From: Litoditis marina
Taxonomy: Eukaryota; Nematoda; Chromadorea; Rhabditida; Rhabditidae
NCBI GenBank assembly: GCA_964036275.1
Contig: OZ038438.1
Coordinates: 992,001 to 1,056,000, forward strand
Direction of reading: 5' to 3'
Length of the DNA stretch: 64,000 nucleotides
Shown here: piece by piece, positions 1-11,671 of the stretch
Numbering within the stretch: the stretch's first letter is position 1
Layout of the letters: each line of letters starts with the position of its first letter
Translations under genes and position numbers: made by a program
The notes under the pieces: generated by a model
The model's database searches: none
Told to the model about the DNA's origin: nothing
The model's input: the letters and a program-made list of their open reading frames with translations, nothing else

Positions 1-985
1 AAAAATTATTTTTCATCAAGTTATGGGTCTTTGAAAATGTCTCTGCGTCTCTTCATTTCGTGCACTCTCTCGCCCTCTCTGTCGGGGTAAATGAAATTGC
101 GTTATAACTCAGCTCAGTCCTAACCAATTCAAGTAAAATTTGAAGTATGATACCACGACATGAACTGACATCGATTTAGATGTTAGACTTCTACTGATGA
201 CGTCATCGAGGATTCTGGAGCTCAGATGACATCATAGTCGAAACAAGGGAAGATTCCCAGTTCAAGGGTTTCTACTTAACCGATTTTGTTGCAAATTGTG
301 TAAGGGATGTAATATCTACTCAAACCTTGGCGAACCAAAATGAATTTGCGAAAAAATTGTTTCAAACAAAGTTATAGACATTTTTCAGAAAACGTCTGCG
401 TCTGTCCATTCAGCACGCTCTCTCACTCTCTCTGTCCGGTCGACAACTCAAACTGTACTGTAACTTAGAGAAACAATTACCGATTTGCTTGAAAATTGAA
501 ATATGATGCCATCGTGACTTTTTTTTGAATATGAAGTATTCTACTTCTGACGTCCTTCAGGATTCTGGAGACCAGATGACGTCATTTGTGAAAAGTGCAA
601 AGTTGACGTCACATATATTTTCAAATGATGGTAATCTCTTGATAGAAAGGGTCAATTAACAGTAAAAATCAATCTAAGAGTGGCGTATTCTGGGATTCAG
701 AAGGCCAGATGACATCAACTTTTGAAATGCAGAATTAACGTGAAATATATTTTCGAATGCTGAAAATATCTTAAAAATGGTACATTAACGATGAAGCTCT
801 ATCTGAATATGACTTATTCTAGAATTCAGAAGGCCAGATGACGTCAACTTTGAAAAAAAGGACGTGAAATATGTTTTCGAATGCTGAATTTCTTAAAAAT
901 CGTCAATTCACGACGAAACGTCATTCAAACATGACGTATTCTGGGATTCTGAAGACCAGATGAAGTAAGTTTTTAGAACTGCAAT
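1..985. repeat. Degenerate tandem satellite
   Basis: A block of about 355 bases is repeated: the segment starting near 1 (a CT-rich stretch, then a TGACGTCA-like site, then a GGATTCTGGAG...CAGATGAC motif) recurs from about 356. From about 600 the repeat becomes shorter, with the CCAGATGAC motif at 572, 704, 834 and 956, a period of about 122-132. The copies are diverged. The array touches the left edge, so it may continue outside. No protein is encoded. Confidence 0.75.
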
Positions 986-989
986 GTTG

Positions 990-1220
990 AAGTCGTAAAA
1001 TATTTTTTCAAACCTGTAAACTAGAATCTACAAATCACAGATGTTAACTCAAGGTAGTCAATTGTAAAGTTTCTGGTGTTGTGCACAATGGTTTGCAGTT
1101 TTTTGTCGTTACTTCAACTCTAGGTGCTACGCTTGTCATATTATTCAACAGTTGTTCTCTCTTTTGCAGCTGTGATTTGTAGATTCTAGTTTACAGGTTT
1201 GAAAAAATATTTTACGACTT
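990..1220. repeat. Perfect 51-base inverted repeat with ~129-base spacer
   Basis: Positions 990-1040 and 1170-1220 are exact reverse complements over 51 bases. The spacer has no matching structure. The repeat abuts the end of the satellite. Perfect identity in otherwise diverged DNA suggests a recent inverted duplication or a young foldback element. Confidence 0.9.
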
Positions 1221-1521
1221 TTGTATGTTTGTAATGAACAGTTATACTTGAGTATATTAGTATTTTTCGGTTTTTGTAGCAGTAGCTGCTCCATTTGAGA
1301 GTAGCTGTCTAAGCGGCGCACAGCAGAAGACAAATCTCACAGTCGTTGGGCCCCCACTTTTTCATGAATTTTACTTTAAGTTTTCGAAAAATTTCATAAA
1401 ACACTAAAACAAACACGCTTCTTCCTTCCGTTCAATTCATCTCCACAGCAAACCACGTGAAGAAAATTTTTATCGTGTCGCGTGCGCAAGCGCGGGTTAT
1501 TTGGAAATTCTTCCTACTTCC

Positions 1522-4500
1522 TTAGTTGATGAAAGAGTGAAGATCATTTACCAGTTCCCTCTTGCTTTCCACAGCTGTCACGTCACAGTCGTCAGCGTCT
1601 TGCGTCATAGCTTCCACCTGCGAATGAAGATGTTATCTTGGATATCCTGTGACCACAATCATTCATCGGTAATGGAGACCGGAAAAAAAATGATCTGCTG
1701 GTATCTGCTCATTTATGAAGTACATTAGGAACAATTTTTTCTCACACAGTGTGTACATTTCACGCAGTTCAGCCGCCCGATACGCAATAGTCACTAGAAA
1801 AGGCCGGATTAGAAAATTGTGATTAAAACACACGTCAAAGAGCTAAACAATAAGTGAACATATGCATCGAAGATGAGACGTTTGTAATTTTCAACCTCTT
1901 ACCCAAAAATCATTGCGAGATTTGATTACCAATATAACAAGCACAGTTTTGTTTGATGCCATTGAGAACCACGTGTTCATACTGTCTTCCACACGCTCAT
2001 AGACTTTCCCACCATAAAAATGCATTTCCTAGTCAAATTGTTGTTGCTTAGGGCTTGCTCAAAATCTCAAGTTCAACGGATGCCTATGTGGAACAGGCAG
2101 AACGAAATTGTAGAGTCAGATGGTTTCTGGGAACGTTCAAAATTCGACCGTACAGTGTTTGCGTGCACGCTGGAAAGTTGCAAACTATACCTGTGCCGCG
2201 GTTAGATAGGCAGCTCGGTAGAGGGAATCGAGTCGAACGGACCTATCTCCACAGGGAACGTGTCTCTCGAAGCGAAGCGGCCGAGTGGTACTGAACAGTC
2301 GGGTGGTTGAGAGAAGTCTCACGAACAATATCACAAACAACTTCATTCTGCGGGTGAAGTCGAGCCATGACTTTGCGATCGATTACAGTTATTCAATTTC
2401 ATGATCCGAAAACCGTTACAAGGCGCGAAAGTTTCTCTGAATACTCAAATTAGTTCTCAAATCCTAAGAAAAACCTTGGCAGACAGAGCGCCCAAACAGC
2501 CTTCTTGGTTTTGGATTTGACCTTCCGAGAGGATTTAGTTTCGTCAACTTAGATGACGCTCCCACCATAAAAAACTGTTGGCGAAGTACTGGTCAAATTA
2601 TTGGTCACCTTTGAGCATGAATCATGACCGCCGAAGATTTCTCATAATTTTTGGAACATCACAGCTTATTAAATATTTCAGTTCTAAATAAATGAAGATT
2701 CAATGACGCAGCAGACTCAGAATTGTCCGTTCTTTATGTACATAAACTGAAAGACAAGTTGGCCTCGAAGTTCGCATAATGTAATGGTATGGGTACAAAG
2801 TACAGACTACAAACCAACCTGCGCTTCTCAAGACAAGAGTGACAGACGGCGAACACGAGAAGCATTGTGAACAGAGTGGCCACCGGAGAGAAAAAGATAA
2901 GCTCTCTTCCAAATACACCCGGAACGGGAACTGTAAACAAACAAATAGACTGCTCATCCAGAAATTAATTGTATATGCACGCTTCACTTACTGTAAGTCA
3001 TTTGCATAGTCACGTGAAACATGTTAAACACATCAGAACTCAGAAACGTGCAATGACAAAGTGCACGATTCCTCATTAGAATGCTATGTTTACGTGACTA
3101 TTCAATTTGTTTCTAGTATAATATGTCAACTTACGTCAACATTTGAAGCAATGCATTTCAAAACCGAAAATGAACTCGTGAACGAAACAATACATAACTG
3201 GCAATTTTCCAAAAACGAATGCTTTTCGCCTACGTTTTGAGAGTACATGTTCGAGTAATATTTAGACTAATCTACGTGTTCCAGCTCACTTATTACGATT
3301 CTATCCATACCCAATTGGTTGACCCTGACGACTTTTGTGAGATTATTGTGCATCCAACATACAATCCTTGAACACACTTTTTTGTTCTAGGTATTTCGTG
3401 CGATCTTGTACTAACTACTTGGTTTTATGAGTGATGCCTTGTTTTTCATGATTTAGGGAAATAACGCTCAACTATTATTGTCAATATTGTTTTTAGAAAT
3501 GATTATTGTTCAGTGTCGGATCACTCACCGTCACAGTATGTTCCCGTGTATTGAGGCATGCATTTACACTCAATTCTTTCCATGGACGCTGATTTATTCG
3601 TTTCGCACAGTCCGTAGCGGCACCTACAGTAAGATTTTTAATCTCTGTTCACGAAAAATGTGTAAATCACAATCGAAACTGATTTTAACTCAGAACTTAT
3701 ATTGAAATTCAAGCTTTATTCATAGAAAATTATTGTTTCTTTTCTATACCCTTTCTTTTCTATAACACTTTCTAATACAGGAAAAACATATTCAGTGAAA
3801 GTGAGATAATGTGAAAACCGTCGAATAATGTAGTTGTAATTGTGAACTTTTCCAAAACGTAAAACTTACGGATTTCGCTTGTCCATACTGTCATCTTTGG
3901 TGCTGCAGTCTTGAATTACTGAAAAACAAGAGAATTAAAGAGAAGTTGCTTCAACATGAGGGAAACTGAACGTGGTATATCTGTTACCGTGAAAGAAGTC
4001 TGAAAAAGCTGAAAATGCTATGATCCACTCTCCGTTCAGAAACGGAGTGACTGATTTTCTTAGTTCGAAATGTTTGTGACTGGCGGAAAATGTTCTGGGT
4101 ATAAGATGAAACGATTCATCATGCGAATAAGAGGATCCTTACAAAAAAAACAAATAGTTAATAGTTAAAACTCGCCGAGTATCGTTCTCGAAACGAGAAA
4201 AGTAGAGTTCTGAGATGAACCTGAAATACCAATTTTTTCAGTTTCAGCGAAACTGCATTAAAAATTGACCAAAAACTGAAAAAAGCGAATTCAGTTGCAA
4301 GTGTTTTTTGGGCGTTGTCATTTCTCTAATTCGGTGAGCGTCGACGAAACTGATGTAATCCGTACCAAAAGTATCATAATGTGTTATCATTTAGAAAGTA
4401 GATCAGCTTTTTTAGACAGAGAAGCTCAACCGAACCTGGTGCTCCTGACGAAACCGCTTCTTGTATACATTCGAGCACAATTCCATCGTGTACGTGCTGC

Positions 4501-5360
4501 AGACCAAAACCATAGAGAATATCGTCCTTTCCTATCCGGAAACGGTCCGAGTTTCCCCTGAAAAAAATTGATAAGCCTGACGTGCTCTTCTGTCGGTGAA
4601 TCAACGTATGAGTTCTTCGAGAAATATCTGAATCTCAAGTGCTAATATAGCGCAAACTTGGGTGAGATATTTTACGGAAGTTTCGTGATAAAAACAGTGG
4701 ATACGTCGTGCAAAATTGTGTTTATGTATTCGCCAACCTATTCTCCCTATCTAGTCAGATTAATAATTTCAAACCCTTCTTTCTTCCCATCATCCGCACA
4801 TTTTTGTAATTTTCATAGTTCTCAAAAACTGAGCTCACATCTGTCCCATTTTCGGCACTTTCCAAACAGAATTGGCCTGAATACTCTCGTCCCAGTACGT
4901 TAGTTGCCAGCGTGGTTGCCTCCTCTGATTGAGAAAAAAAAACTTTATAATTGTAAATGCGCAAACCAATAATTATACCATCATCAATTGCAAAATGAAA
5001 AAAAAGAATTAACCATGAAAACTTCGATCCATAAATAGAATGTTTGGGAAACTAATAGTAAAAACTGTAAAAAAGGTTATTGTAGAATAATCCCTCTAGA
5101 TGGGGAGCAATTATACAACAAGTAGTTCTCCCCCATTTTCGACAAGGGCGATGGAACTGTGAATCATTCCAAATTTAGAAACACAGAAAAAAGTTGGTCG
5201 GATCGAGAACAAGGGACGCTATCTGAAGGAATCTGTGCACATGAGAAACTCACCGTGAGATGCTTGGCTAGTTGTTTCACGTGACAGGGAAACTGTGCAT
5301 TGTGACCGAGCGGGGCGTACGCGTTTCTCTCGTCTACCACTATATGAAACTGCTCTGTAC
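1522..5360 (-). CDS. Ig-EGF single-pass membrane protein, neuregulin/EGF-ligand-like (5' end not resolved)
   Basis: Eight exons in transcription order: 5360-5254, 4924-4839, 4557-4436, 3918-3870, 3623-3529, 2930-2819, 2290-2191, 1617-1522 (stop TAA at 1522-1524). All junction phases agree. The first three exons encode an Ig-like domain (LGHNAQFPC strand B, RWQLTYW strand C, then DGIVLEC with the second cysteine). Exons four and five encode one EGF-like module with six cysteines and the typical end C-K-C-x8-C (PQYTGTYC). Exon six encodes a hydrophobic membrane segment (PVATLFTMLLVFAVC) followed by a basic stop-transfer (EKRR). The last two exons give a cytoplasmic tail of about 65 residues. 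The order Ig, EGF, membrane segment, tail is that of neuregulin-type EGFR ligand precursors; the ligand role is inferred. The donor at 4436 was chosen because it keeps the Ig cysteine and the phase. No start codon or signal peptide was confirmed. Confidence 0.78.
3002..3110 (+). mobile_element. CACGTG-type MITE (family D), copy 1
   Basis: About 105 bases with terminal inverted repeats around AGTCACGTGAAACATG at one end and ACGTGACTATTCAAT at the other. It lies in the intron between the EGF and membrane-segment exons of the Ig-EGF gene. It is one of six similar copies in the window. Confidence 0.85.
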
Positions 5361-7473
5361 CTACAAACAGACAATTGAATATTTGTTCGTATTGACTTCT
5401 TTTTCCCTTTCTCCCGGTCCCCATCATCGTGGAGAAGTGATAATGTAGATCACTTCGACCTGACCAACAACATGCGCCTAACAGATCAGTTTTATCGTAC
5501 ACTTCTATAACAAAACAAGTTTCTAAGAGAAGGCGTTCAACCTGACTGCTAGGTACAATTGGGCTTCAGATGCCTACACTGTTTCTCGAGATAAGAAGAC
5601 TTTAAAAAGAATCTGCAGTCTCCCCAAACAGAGTGACAGTTAAGTGGGGGCGATTCCGGTAGTTCAGCTCAAAGGTATCCAACCAAGACTAAAGTAATTT
5701 TGTTTTTCTGATATGCCTGATGAGCGCAAAATAACATTCATAAGAACACTTATTATAAGTTAAATTTTCCTCATGATACTTTCAAAATATGAGCCAAAAA
5801 AAACCAAGGAAGCAGTTCAGTGTGAAAGTATTCGGAATAAAGAATTCTGAATCGCCCTCAACACAGAAAACGATGAATAAATAAATGATAAAAACTAACT
5901 TATTCCTTTTGATTGAATTTGTTCCTCATACGCATCGAGTCTGGGGAGAAGTAGAAGAAAACAGCCAAATGCAATCATTGACGAAAGGAAAGTGGTGTGG
6001 CTTCCTCACGTGCTTCATGCTTCCTCACGTTCTTCACGTTGCCGTGTTAAAAAGGAGAAGCGCACTTTTAGGAATCGCAAGTAAGAGCTAAAGTACTTTC
6101 TCAGATTCATGTATGCTTCCCGATTCTAATCCAACTATATAAGGTAAATAAGAGAAAAACGGTCTGAGCGTTATATTGAAGCTTTGAAATATTTCATTTC
6201 TCGCGAAAAAACTCCAGCTATGAAAAATTCCATTCATTGTGGAATAGTTCTATAATTTTCTCCTTAACTCCCATGTTCCCTTTGCGGCTGTCAATTACTC
6301 AATTACTCAACTTTCCGGAACGGCTATTACATGAACTTAGCAAGAAAGGCAAAACCATACTTGACTGCATCTGCTTTCATCTCACGCTTCTCGGCGAATT
6401 CCACTATCCTTACACACTACGTTTAATGAGTATGCAAATAAGTGTTTTTGCACATTCAAAACGAGTTTGCTCAGTTCTCTATGCATTCCAATCATGTACT
6501 ATCTTTCGGTTCTTCTGTACGACTGTATCCTGAGAGTATACAAATACACATGTAAATATATAGTTTATTCATTTTATAAACACAACACTTCTTGCCAGAA
6601 TATTATAACTGTGTTTCTATTACACGGAAAAAGTAACATGGAAGCAACCAGAATATTTGCGAGGGTATTCAGTAAAGGGCTTGAAAGAGCGAATTAATCC
6701 CCACCTTTCCGAAGTGAACTTGGGCAGCCAAGGTTGGGTTTGTTTTTCAAATGAAAGTATTTCACAAAATACGAGTTTCTGTGGACGCTTGTTAACAATA
6801 CTTACAACACATACACAAGGAACGTTTCAATAAACCCATGTTTACTATAAAATATGGTCATTCGACATGTTTGGCCCGCTGCCAAAAATCCACTCCAAAA
6901 AAGTGTATTCCAGAGTTCACAAAGATTCATTGATCATTGGTTTGTGTGTCTGCAAAGTTGACGTTCGCAAAGACTAAACGAACATTCGGTTTTCCTGCTC
7001 AAAGTCAACAAAGCGATGCTGCTGAAAGATGATCACATTATCGAGCAGCACGTAGACGTGTCCCGCAAATGATCACGTATCACTAAAACAGTGGAAATGT
7101 GCACGTAGAACTGACTTCTTTGCACAATGGCTCCGTCGGCCGCAAAAAAAGAGCATATTCTGCTCAACCCATCCGTAGACATCGCTGTGCAACTTTTTCT
7201 AATCAACACATACCTTTTATAGAAATGTGTTTGAGTGTTTTTATGGATGTAAACCCGTATAAGGTATGAGTTCCTGCAATTCCAAAATGCGAATATTCAC
7301 CATACCACGTATTGAATAGTTCCAATACTGAATGCTGCGAATCGTGTGTAAAATCTTCAAGTGAACACCTGAGGCAACTAGTTGATATAAGTGGATATAC
7401 GTTGATATAAGTTGGCTATTGACTTTGGGTCGTATATTTACATGTGACTGAACTGGTTTGAACGTTAACCTAC
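5361..7473. other. No gene seen; probably intron of the Ig-EGF gene
   Basis: This 2.1 kb is AT-rich and holds only short open frames without paired splice sites. If the candidate exon at 7474 is real, this is an intron. Confidence 0.5.
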
Positions 7474-7531
7474 CTTCACGGTTCACGTGCTGTGGAGTGT
7501 GTGAACGATTAGAGAAACAAAATGTTGTGTA
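7474..7531 (-). CDS. Candidate upstream exon of the Ig-EGF gene
   Basis: A minus-strand open segment ends at a good donor (GAAG followed by gtaggt) in phase 1, exactly what the Ig exon at 5360 needs, giving ...QHVNREG joined to TEQFHIVV. The acceptor (ttttctttattgag) is usable but not strong. A further phase-compatible hydrophobic segment ends at a gtaagt donor near 8536, but it lacks an ATG, so the true 5' end remains open. Confidence 0.35.
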
Positions 7532-8307
7532 ACTCAATAAAGAAAACTTCGTGAACAGTTGCGGTAGTGAAAAGTATATTTTGGTTTTGGACTCTCCTAT
7601 TGTTTTTTGTTCTTGTTTTCAGAGTGGACGTGATTAGTTTATGGGAAATATTCTTAAAATGAGTGGAACACTTCCAATACAATGATATACAGGAAATTAC
7701 ATGCTTCCACACGTCGTGACCGTTTTTCGATATAATATCACCAGAAATCTAATTCAAATAACAGTTGGTACCAGCTGCTAGCTGAATTCCCCGTCAAACC
7801 TTAGAAAATACAAATACATTAAGAAAAAATGTAGGTTGATGCACTCCAAAAACTGTCCTGAAACGATCGTTGTGAAAATACCCTCCAGAATAAGCCATTC
7901 AGGCCAGATTTAAATGTATTACCCGTTTACACAAATGAAAAAAGGCGCCTGTTGAGGACAAACCCCATTGCCTCGCCGCCGAGTCATGTATCCTTTTTCT
8001 CGTGTTTTCCAATCTATTGATGTAGCCACTGATTGAGTACATTTATCAGCCACGTCTCTACTTTTTTCCGGTACACGCGGTCTTTCCGCGTCATCTTACA
8101 CACACACGTTAGGATGAAGAACTTGAACCTAAACTTGGAACTTTGGATATAGATGATTTACTAAGAACGTAAAGCTCATAAATGCGGTGTGTAAGTGTAA
8201 AAAAAAGAATGATACTTATTTTTATGTTTCCGATATAGATGTCATTCTGAGAACATCCAGTAGTTGTAGTGTGTGAATGTAGAGAAAAAAATATAATCAT
8301 TCATATG

Positions 8308-8321
8308 CCCCCCCCCCCCCC
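8308..8321 (+). repeat. Poly-C run (14)
   Basis: Uninterrupted C homopolymer. Other C runs lie near 17236-17246, 39095-39103, 41081-41092, 42959-42970 and 58911-58925, all on the plus strand. Confidence 0.95.
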
Positions 8322-9420
8322 TCAGTACCGTGAGAGTTGAATTTAGAGCAAATGTATATGCCACACCAAACCGACTGTCACCCATGGTTTGAGAACTATA
8401 TTTAAGCGCGGAAAAAGAGTCTATTTGGGTAGTCTTCCGCTATTTAGATAGACGGAGGGTGACAATATTACAGCGGAGAGCTGCCTCTCGCATCCATTTC
8501 AATTCATGAGCACTCTGCACGGCTGGCTCAAAATGTAGACTTACTTATCCGCATCAAGTAATCCTATCAATAAGAACCCTCGAATGAGTCCTGTCGTGAA
8601 GAAAAACCGGAGAAAATTTTTATGCACACTTCTGCAACGAATTAAAGTTGTGTGCTAAAATACGCGAAAAAAAAACTTGATTTGTTCTCTAGTTTAACAT
8701 GATGAAATGCTTCGCACCACCTGCTTCTCAATGGTTCTTTGTGTTGTTTACAACACTTAATGACGACCAAAACTCGGAATACTATTGTTTATCAAACAAG
8801 AATTGAGTTCGTGGTGTCACTTTCAGTTCAGTCAACCTATAAGGGCAGTTGTTACCTAGCATTGAAACGCAGCTTTCTATTGATTGTAATGCTCTTCAGT
8901 GCTCGAGCACTAGCCACGAGTCAGAATGATGTAACAAGTTTGCGTGAGGGGAAAAGGAGTAGGAATAAATAGAAGACTCGAAAACAAGACAAACGGTTCA
9001 CTCTCGAGCTGCACCCGGGTGTCATTTTGGGAGAATAGTTAGGAGACGGAAAAGACATCCTGGATCGATATGCTCTCTCTCCCTCTTTCACCATCTCAAA
9101 TTTACTTCCCGTTTTTCACTGTTCACCCGATTTGCTCATATTCCCTTCCAAATCGTGTCGTGTGAAAACTACCTGATTAATCTCATAGCATAGCGAATGA
9201 CAACACTTTTTTTCAATCGTAGGCGTTCCACTTTGTAATGTTTTGTTTACGCAACTTGAATATAATAAATACACAAATTGAACCTATTGCGTATCTCGTT
9301 CTGATTTTTTGCGAGAAAACGTTGGCTTGCAATGTAGTATTCCTGTCAAGTATAATCCTCATGTTTTTCTTGTAATTTCGCAACACGTAATGGAGTTATC
9401 GGGGTAATTATGTGAAACAT

Positions 9421-9527
9421 CGCCACCTCAGAATCAGCCAGAGTTCACGAGACTTATTCCATATAAAAAAAACTAGTTTTTCATATAAAATAGTTCTCGT
9501 GAACTATAGCAGCTTCTGAGGTGGTGA
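9421..9527. mobile_element. Short foldback element
   Basis: About 107 bases that fold back on themselves: ends CGCCACCTCAGAA and TTCTGAGGTGGTG, and inner arms AGTTCACGAGA and TCTCGTGAACT around an A/T-rich centre. No coding capacity. It resembles a MITE. Confidence 0.75.
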
Positions 9528-10408
9528 GGTTTAAATACCTTCTCCTCATTTTCCAAGTCCCGCAGAGGGTTTGAGAAGTGCCTTGTGAGTTTTCCCATGG
9601 GTATATCTCACGGGTATATCTCCTGAGTATATCTCACTGACTTTGTGGATTCAGTATTGCATCTGCGGCTGGCTTCAAAACGTTTTGTGCGAACGGAAAA
9701 CTAATTCTGTACGTATGTTACACCTCCTCGTCATAATTGTTAGTTTTAACATCACGCTCATTTTTCATACCCATTATTGGGAGCCTGGTTTATTTATTTT
9801 CCCTGTTCTGGAATTCACGATACCAGTACGGTTTTCTGTGTAATGACAAATAGTTTGTTTTGTTGCGAAACCTTGGAAGATGAGGTCAAATCAGTTAAAA
9901 TCAGCTTACCTTTTTTCTCGCTACATAGTCATAGATTTTCAGAACACTTTTGATACCGTACAAACTCTCCTATAATTCAATCCTCATGTCACAGTGCGAA
10001 TCGAATACTGTTGAAATTTTTTGCATGTTCTCTGAAATTTGTACAACAATTTATTTCTGTAACGCTATGAAATGCATTAAATTTGGCTTATCACCTAATC
10101 TGGTCTCGGACGATTGTGTAATATCCATTAGTGAATATTATTTTTCTTTCCCATCGCACCAAACTCTTGCTAACATAATATGTCGAGCATATCTTGTCCT
10201 ATGATATTCATTTATATTTAATGCACCCCATTGACAAGAGGCCTCGTTATTAGATTGTCTCCCATTATTCCCGTATTATGCATGTTTTCGTCTCTAGACA
10301 CTTCTTTAGTAGTTTTGTTTCATAATCTGACAAAAAGGGACACTAATCTTTTGGAATCCAGCTGTAATGTGTTTTTCGGAGGTATTTATGTGAAGGATAT
10401 GCTGTTAG

Positions 10409-10518
10409 TCAATTGCACAGCCACGTGAAACATGTTAAACACAGCAGAACTCAGAAACGTGCAATGAAAAAGAGCACGTTACTTAGTTGGAATCCTAAAT
10501 TTACGTGACTATTCAGTT
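10409..10518 (+). mobile_element. CACGTG-type MITE (family D), copy 2
   Basis: Nearly the same sequence as the copy at 3.0 kb (CACGTGAAACATGTTAAACA core), with the same ends. It lies about 1.1 kb upstream of the transporter start. Confidence 0.85.
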
Positions 10519-10719
10519 AACTCCTAGTATATAGTTCTTTCGAAAGTTGGCCTATATCTGAACTTATACCTGCCATCCAGCGCAATTATTTCGAATCAAG
10601 GCTGGAAATAGTTGTACTCTAGACACATTTCCGGGACATCATTATCTCCATCGCACTAAAAATCAACACGTATTCATAAGTATCGTTTGGTGACCAAAGA
10701 GTGAGAAACATACTATATG

Positions 10720-10868
10720 AAATGGGAGAGCAGAGAGAACGAGAGAAATGAACCAATGAAACGAGTAAAAGAGAGGAGAGATAGAGGAGGAGGGGAGAAA
10801 GACGAATGATAGAGAGAGGAAAATGAAATAAGAAAGATGGAGAAAAAAGAAGAGAGACCAGAGAGAAC

Positions 10869-10900
<32 letters not shown>

Positions 10901-10962
10901 CTAATGAGATGTAGGAGGAGACCAAACGACGAACAGAAAGAGGGAGAGAGAGAAAACATTTG
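10720..10962 (+). repeat. Purine-rich (GA) tract with a pure AG run
   Basis: Long GA-rich stretch including an uninterrupted AG dinucleotide run near 10868-10901. It lies roughly 0.7-0.9 kb before the SLC7 coding start. The open frames on its complement are low-complexity artefacts. Confidence 0.9.
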
Positions 10963-11671
10963 CGCTGGGAGGGATAGCCTAGAAAACGCCTGCCCCTCCC
11001 AATCATATATCCATCAACAGTGCAGTAAAGTAGCGTCTTTTCCCGCACATGCTTTCTCCAAAATCACATTCACACTCGCTGCTTGATCATATTTCGAAAG
11101 CCTTTCTTCTGTTCTAGTGCCTTCATATTCCCATACTCGGAGTAGACAACTTGCTATTACTCTGCCCTCCCCTGCTTCCACCTATTAGGAATCGGTTACT
11201 TTCTTTTATTCAAACTATGGAATCGCGGATAGCTGTTGGTTCGTTTCGGAAATCTTTGCTTCAACTTGAGTCGCTATGTGTTCATTACTCTTTTCACTCC
11301 TTTCGCACTAACTTATCACTTGCATCTTTATGCAGTGGATTTATTACTATCATGGCACTTTGTCCGACCTTTTTCTGTCGAATCACTATTTTAGAGGAAA
11401 AGATGTTATGTTTTAGAAAACCATTTTTCTGCCTTCGGTTTTATATTCATCAACTCCTTCGCAATTTCCTAAGCTCGAAGTGCATAGTTTTCAAAAACGT
11501 TTTCGAACTGAGCATAATTTAATGATAACTCCAAAACTGGAAACTACAAACTAGATGTCTTACTGTAAGTGTCTACGCGCACGTGGCATTGACTATCTCA
11601 CACGTGTTCACGTTTCGCTCGTAACTGGAACGAAGGACATTTTCGAGTGGTTTGACCGTGGGTTTTCAGAG

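Larger units (their letters stand above)
7532..11554. other. Spacer before the transporter gene
   Basis: No gene is recognised. It contains a 14-C run (8308-8321), a foldback element (9421-9527), a family D MITE (10409-10518) and a purine-rich tract (10720-10962). Frames near 8.5 and 9.9 kb end at donor-like sites on the minus strand but have no recognisable content. Confidence 0.5.

Noticed and set aside
7241..7712. Long minus-strand frames around 7.2-7.7 kb
   Set aside because: Only the short part ending at the donor at 7474 fits splicing to the Ig exon. The rest is treated as intron or spacer.
10663..11048. Two overlapping minus-strand frames rich in Ser/Leu/Phe
   Set aside because: They are translations of the GA repeat tract on the opposite strand.
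11151..11522. 123-codon frame just upstream of the SLC7 start
   Set aside because: No family resemblance and ordinary spacer composition. It probably lies in the promoter or 5' UTR of SLC7.
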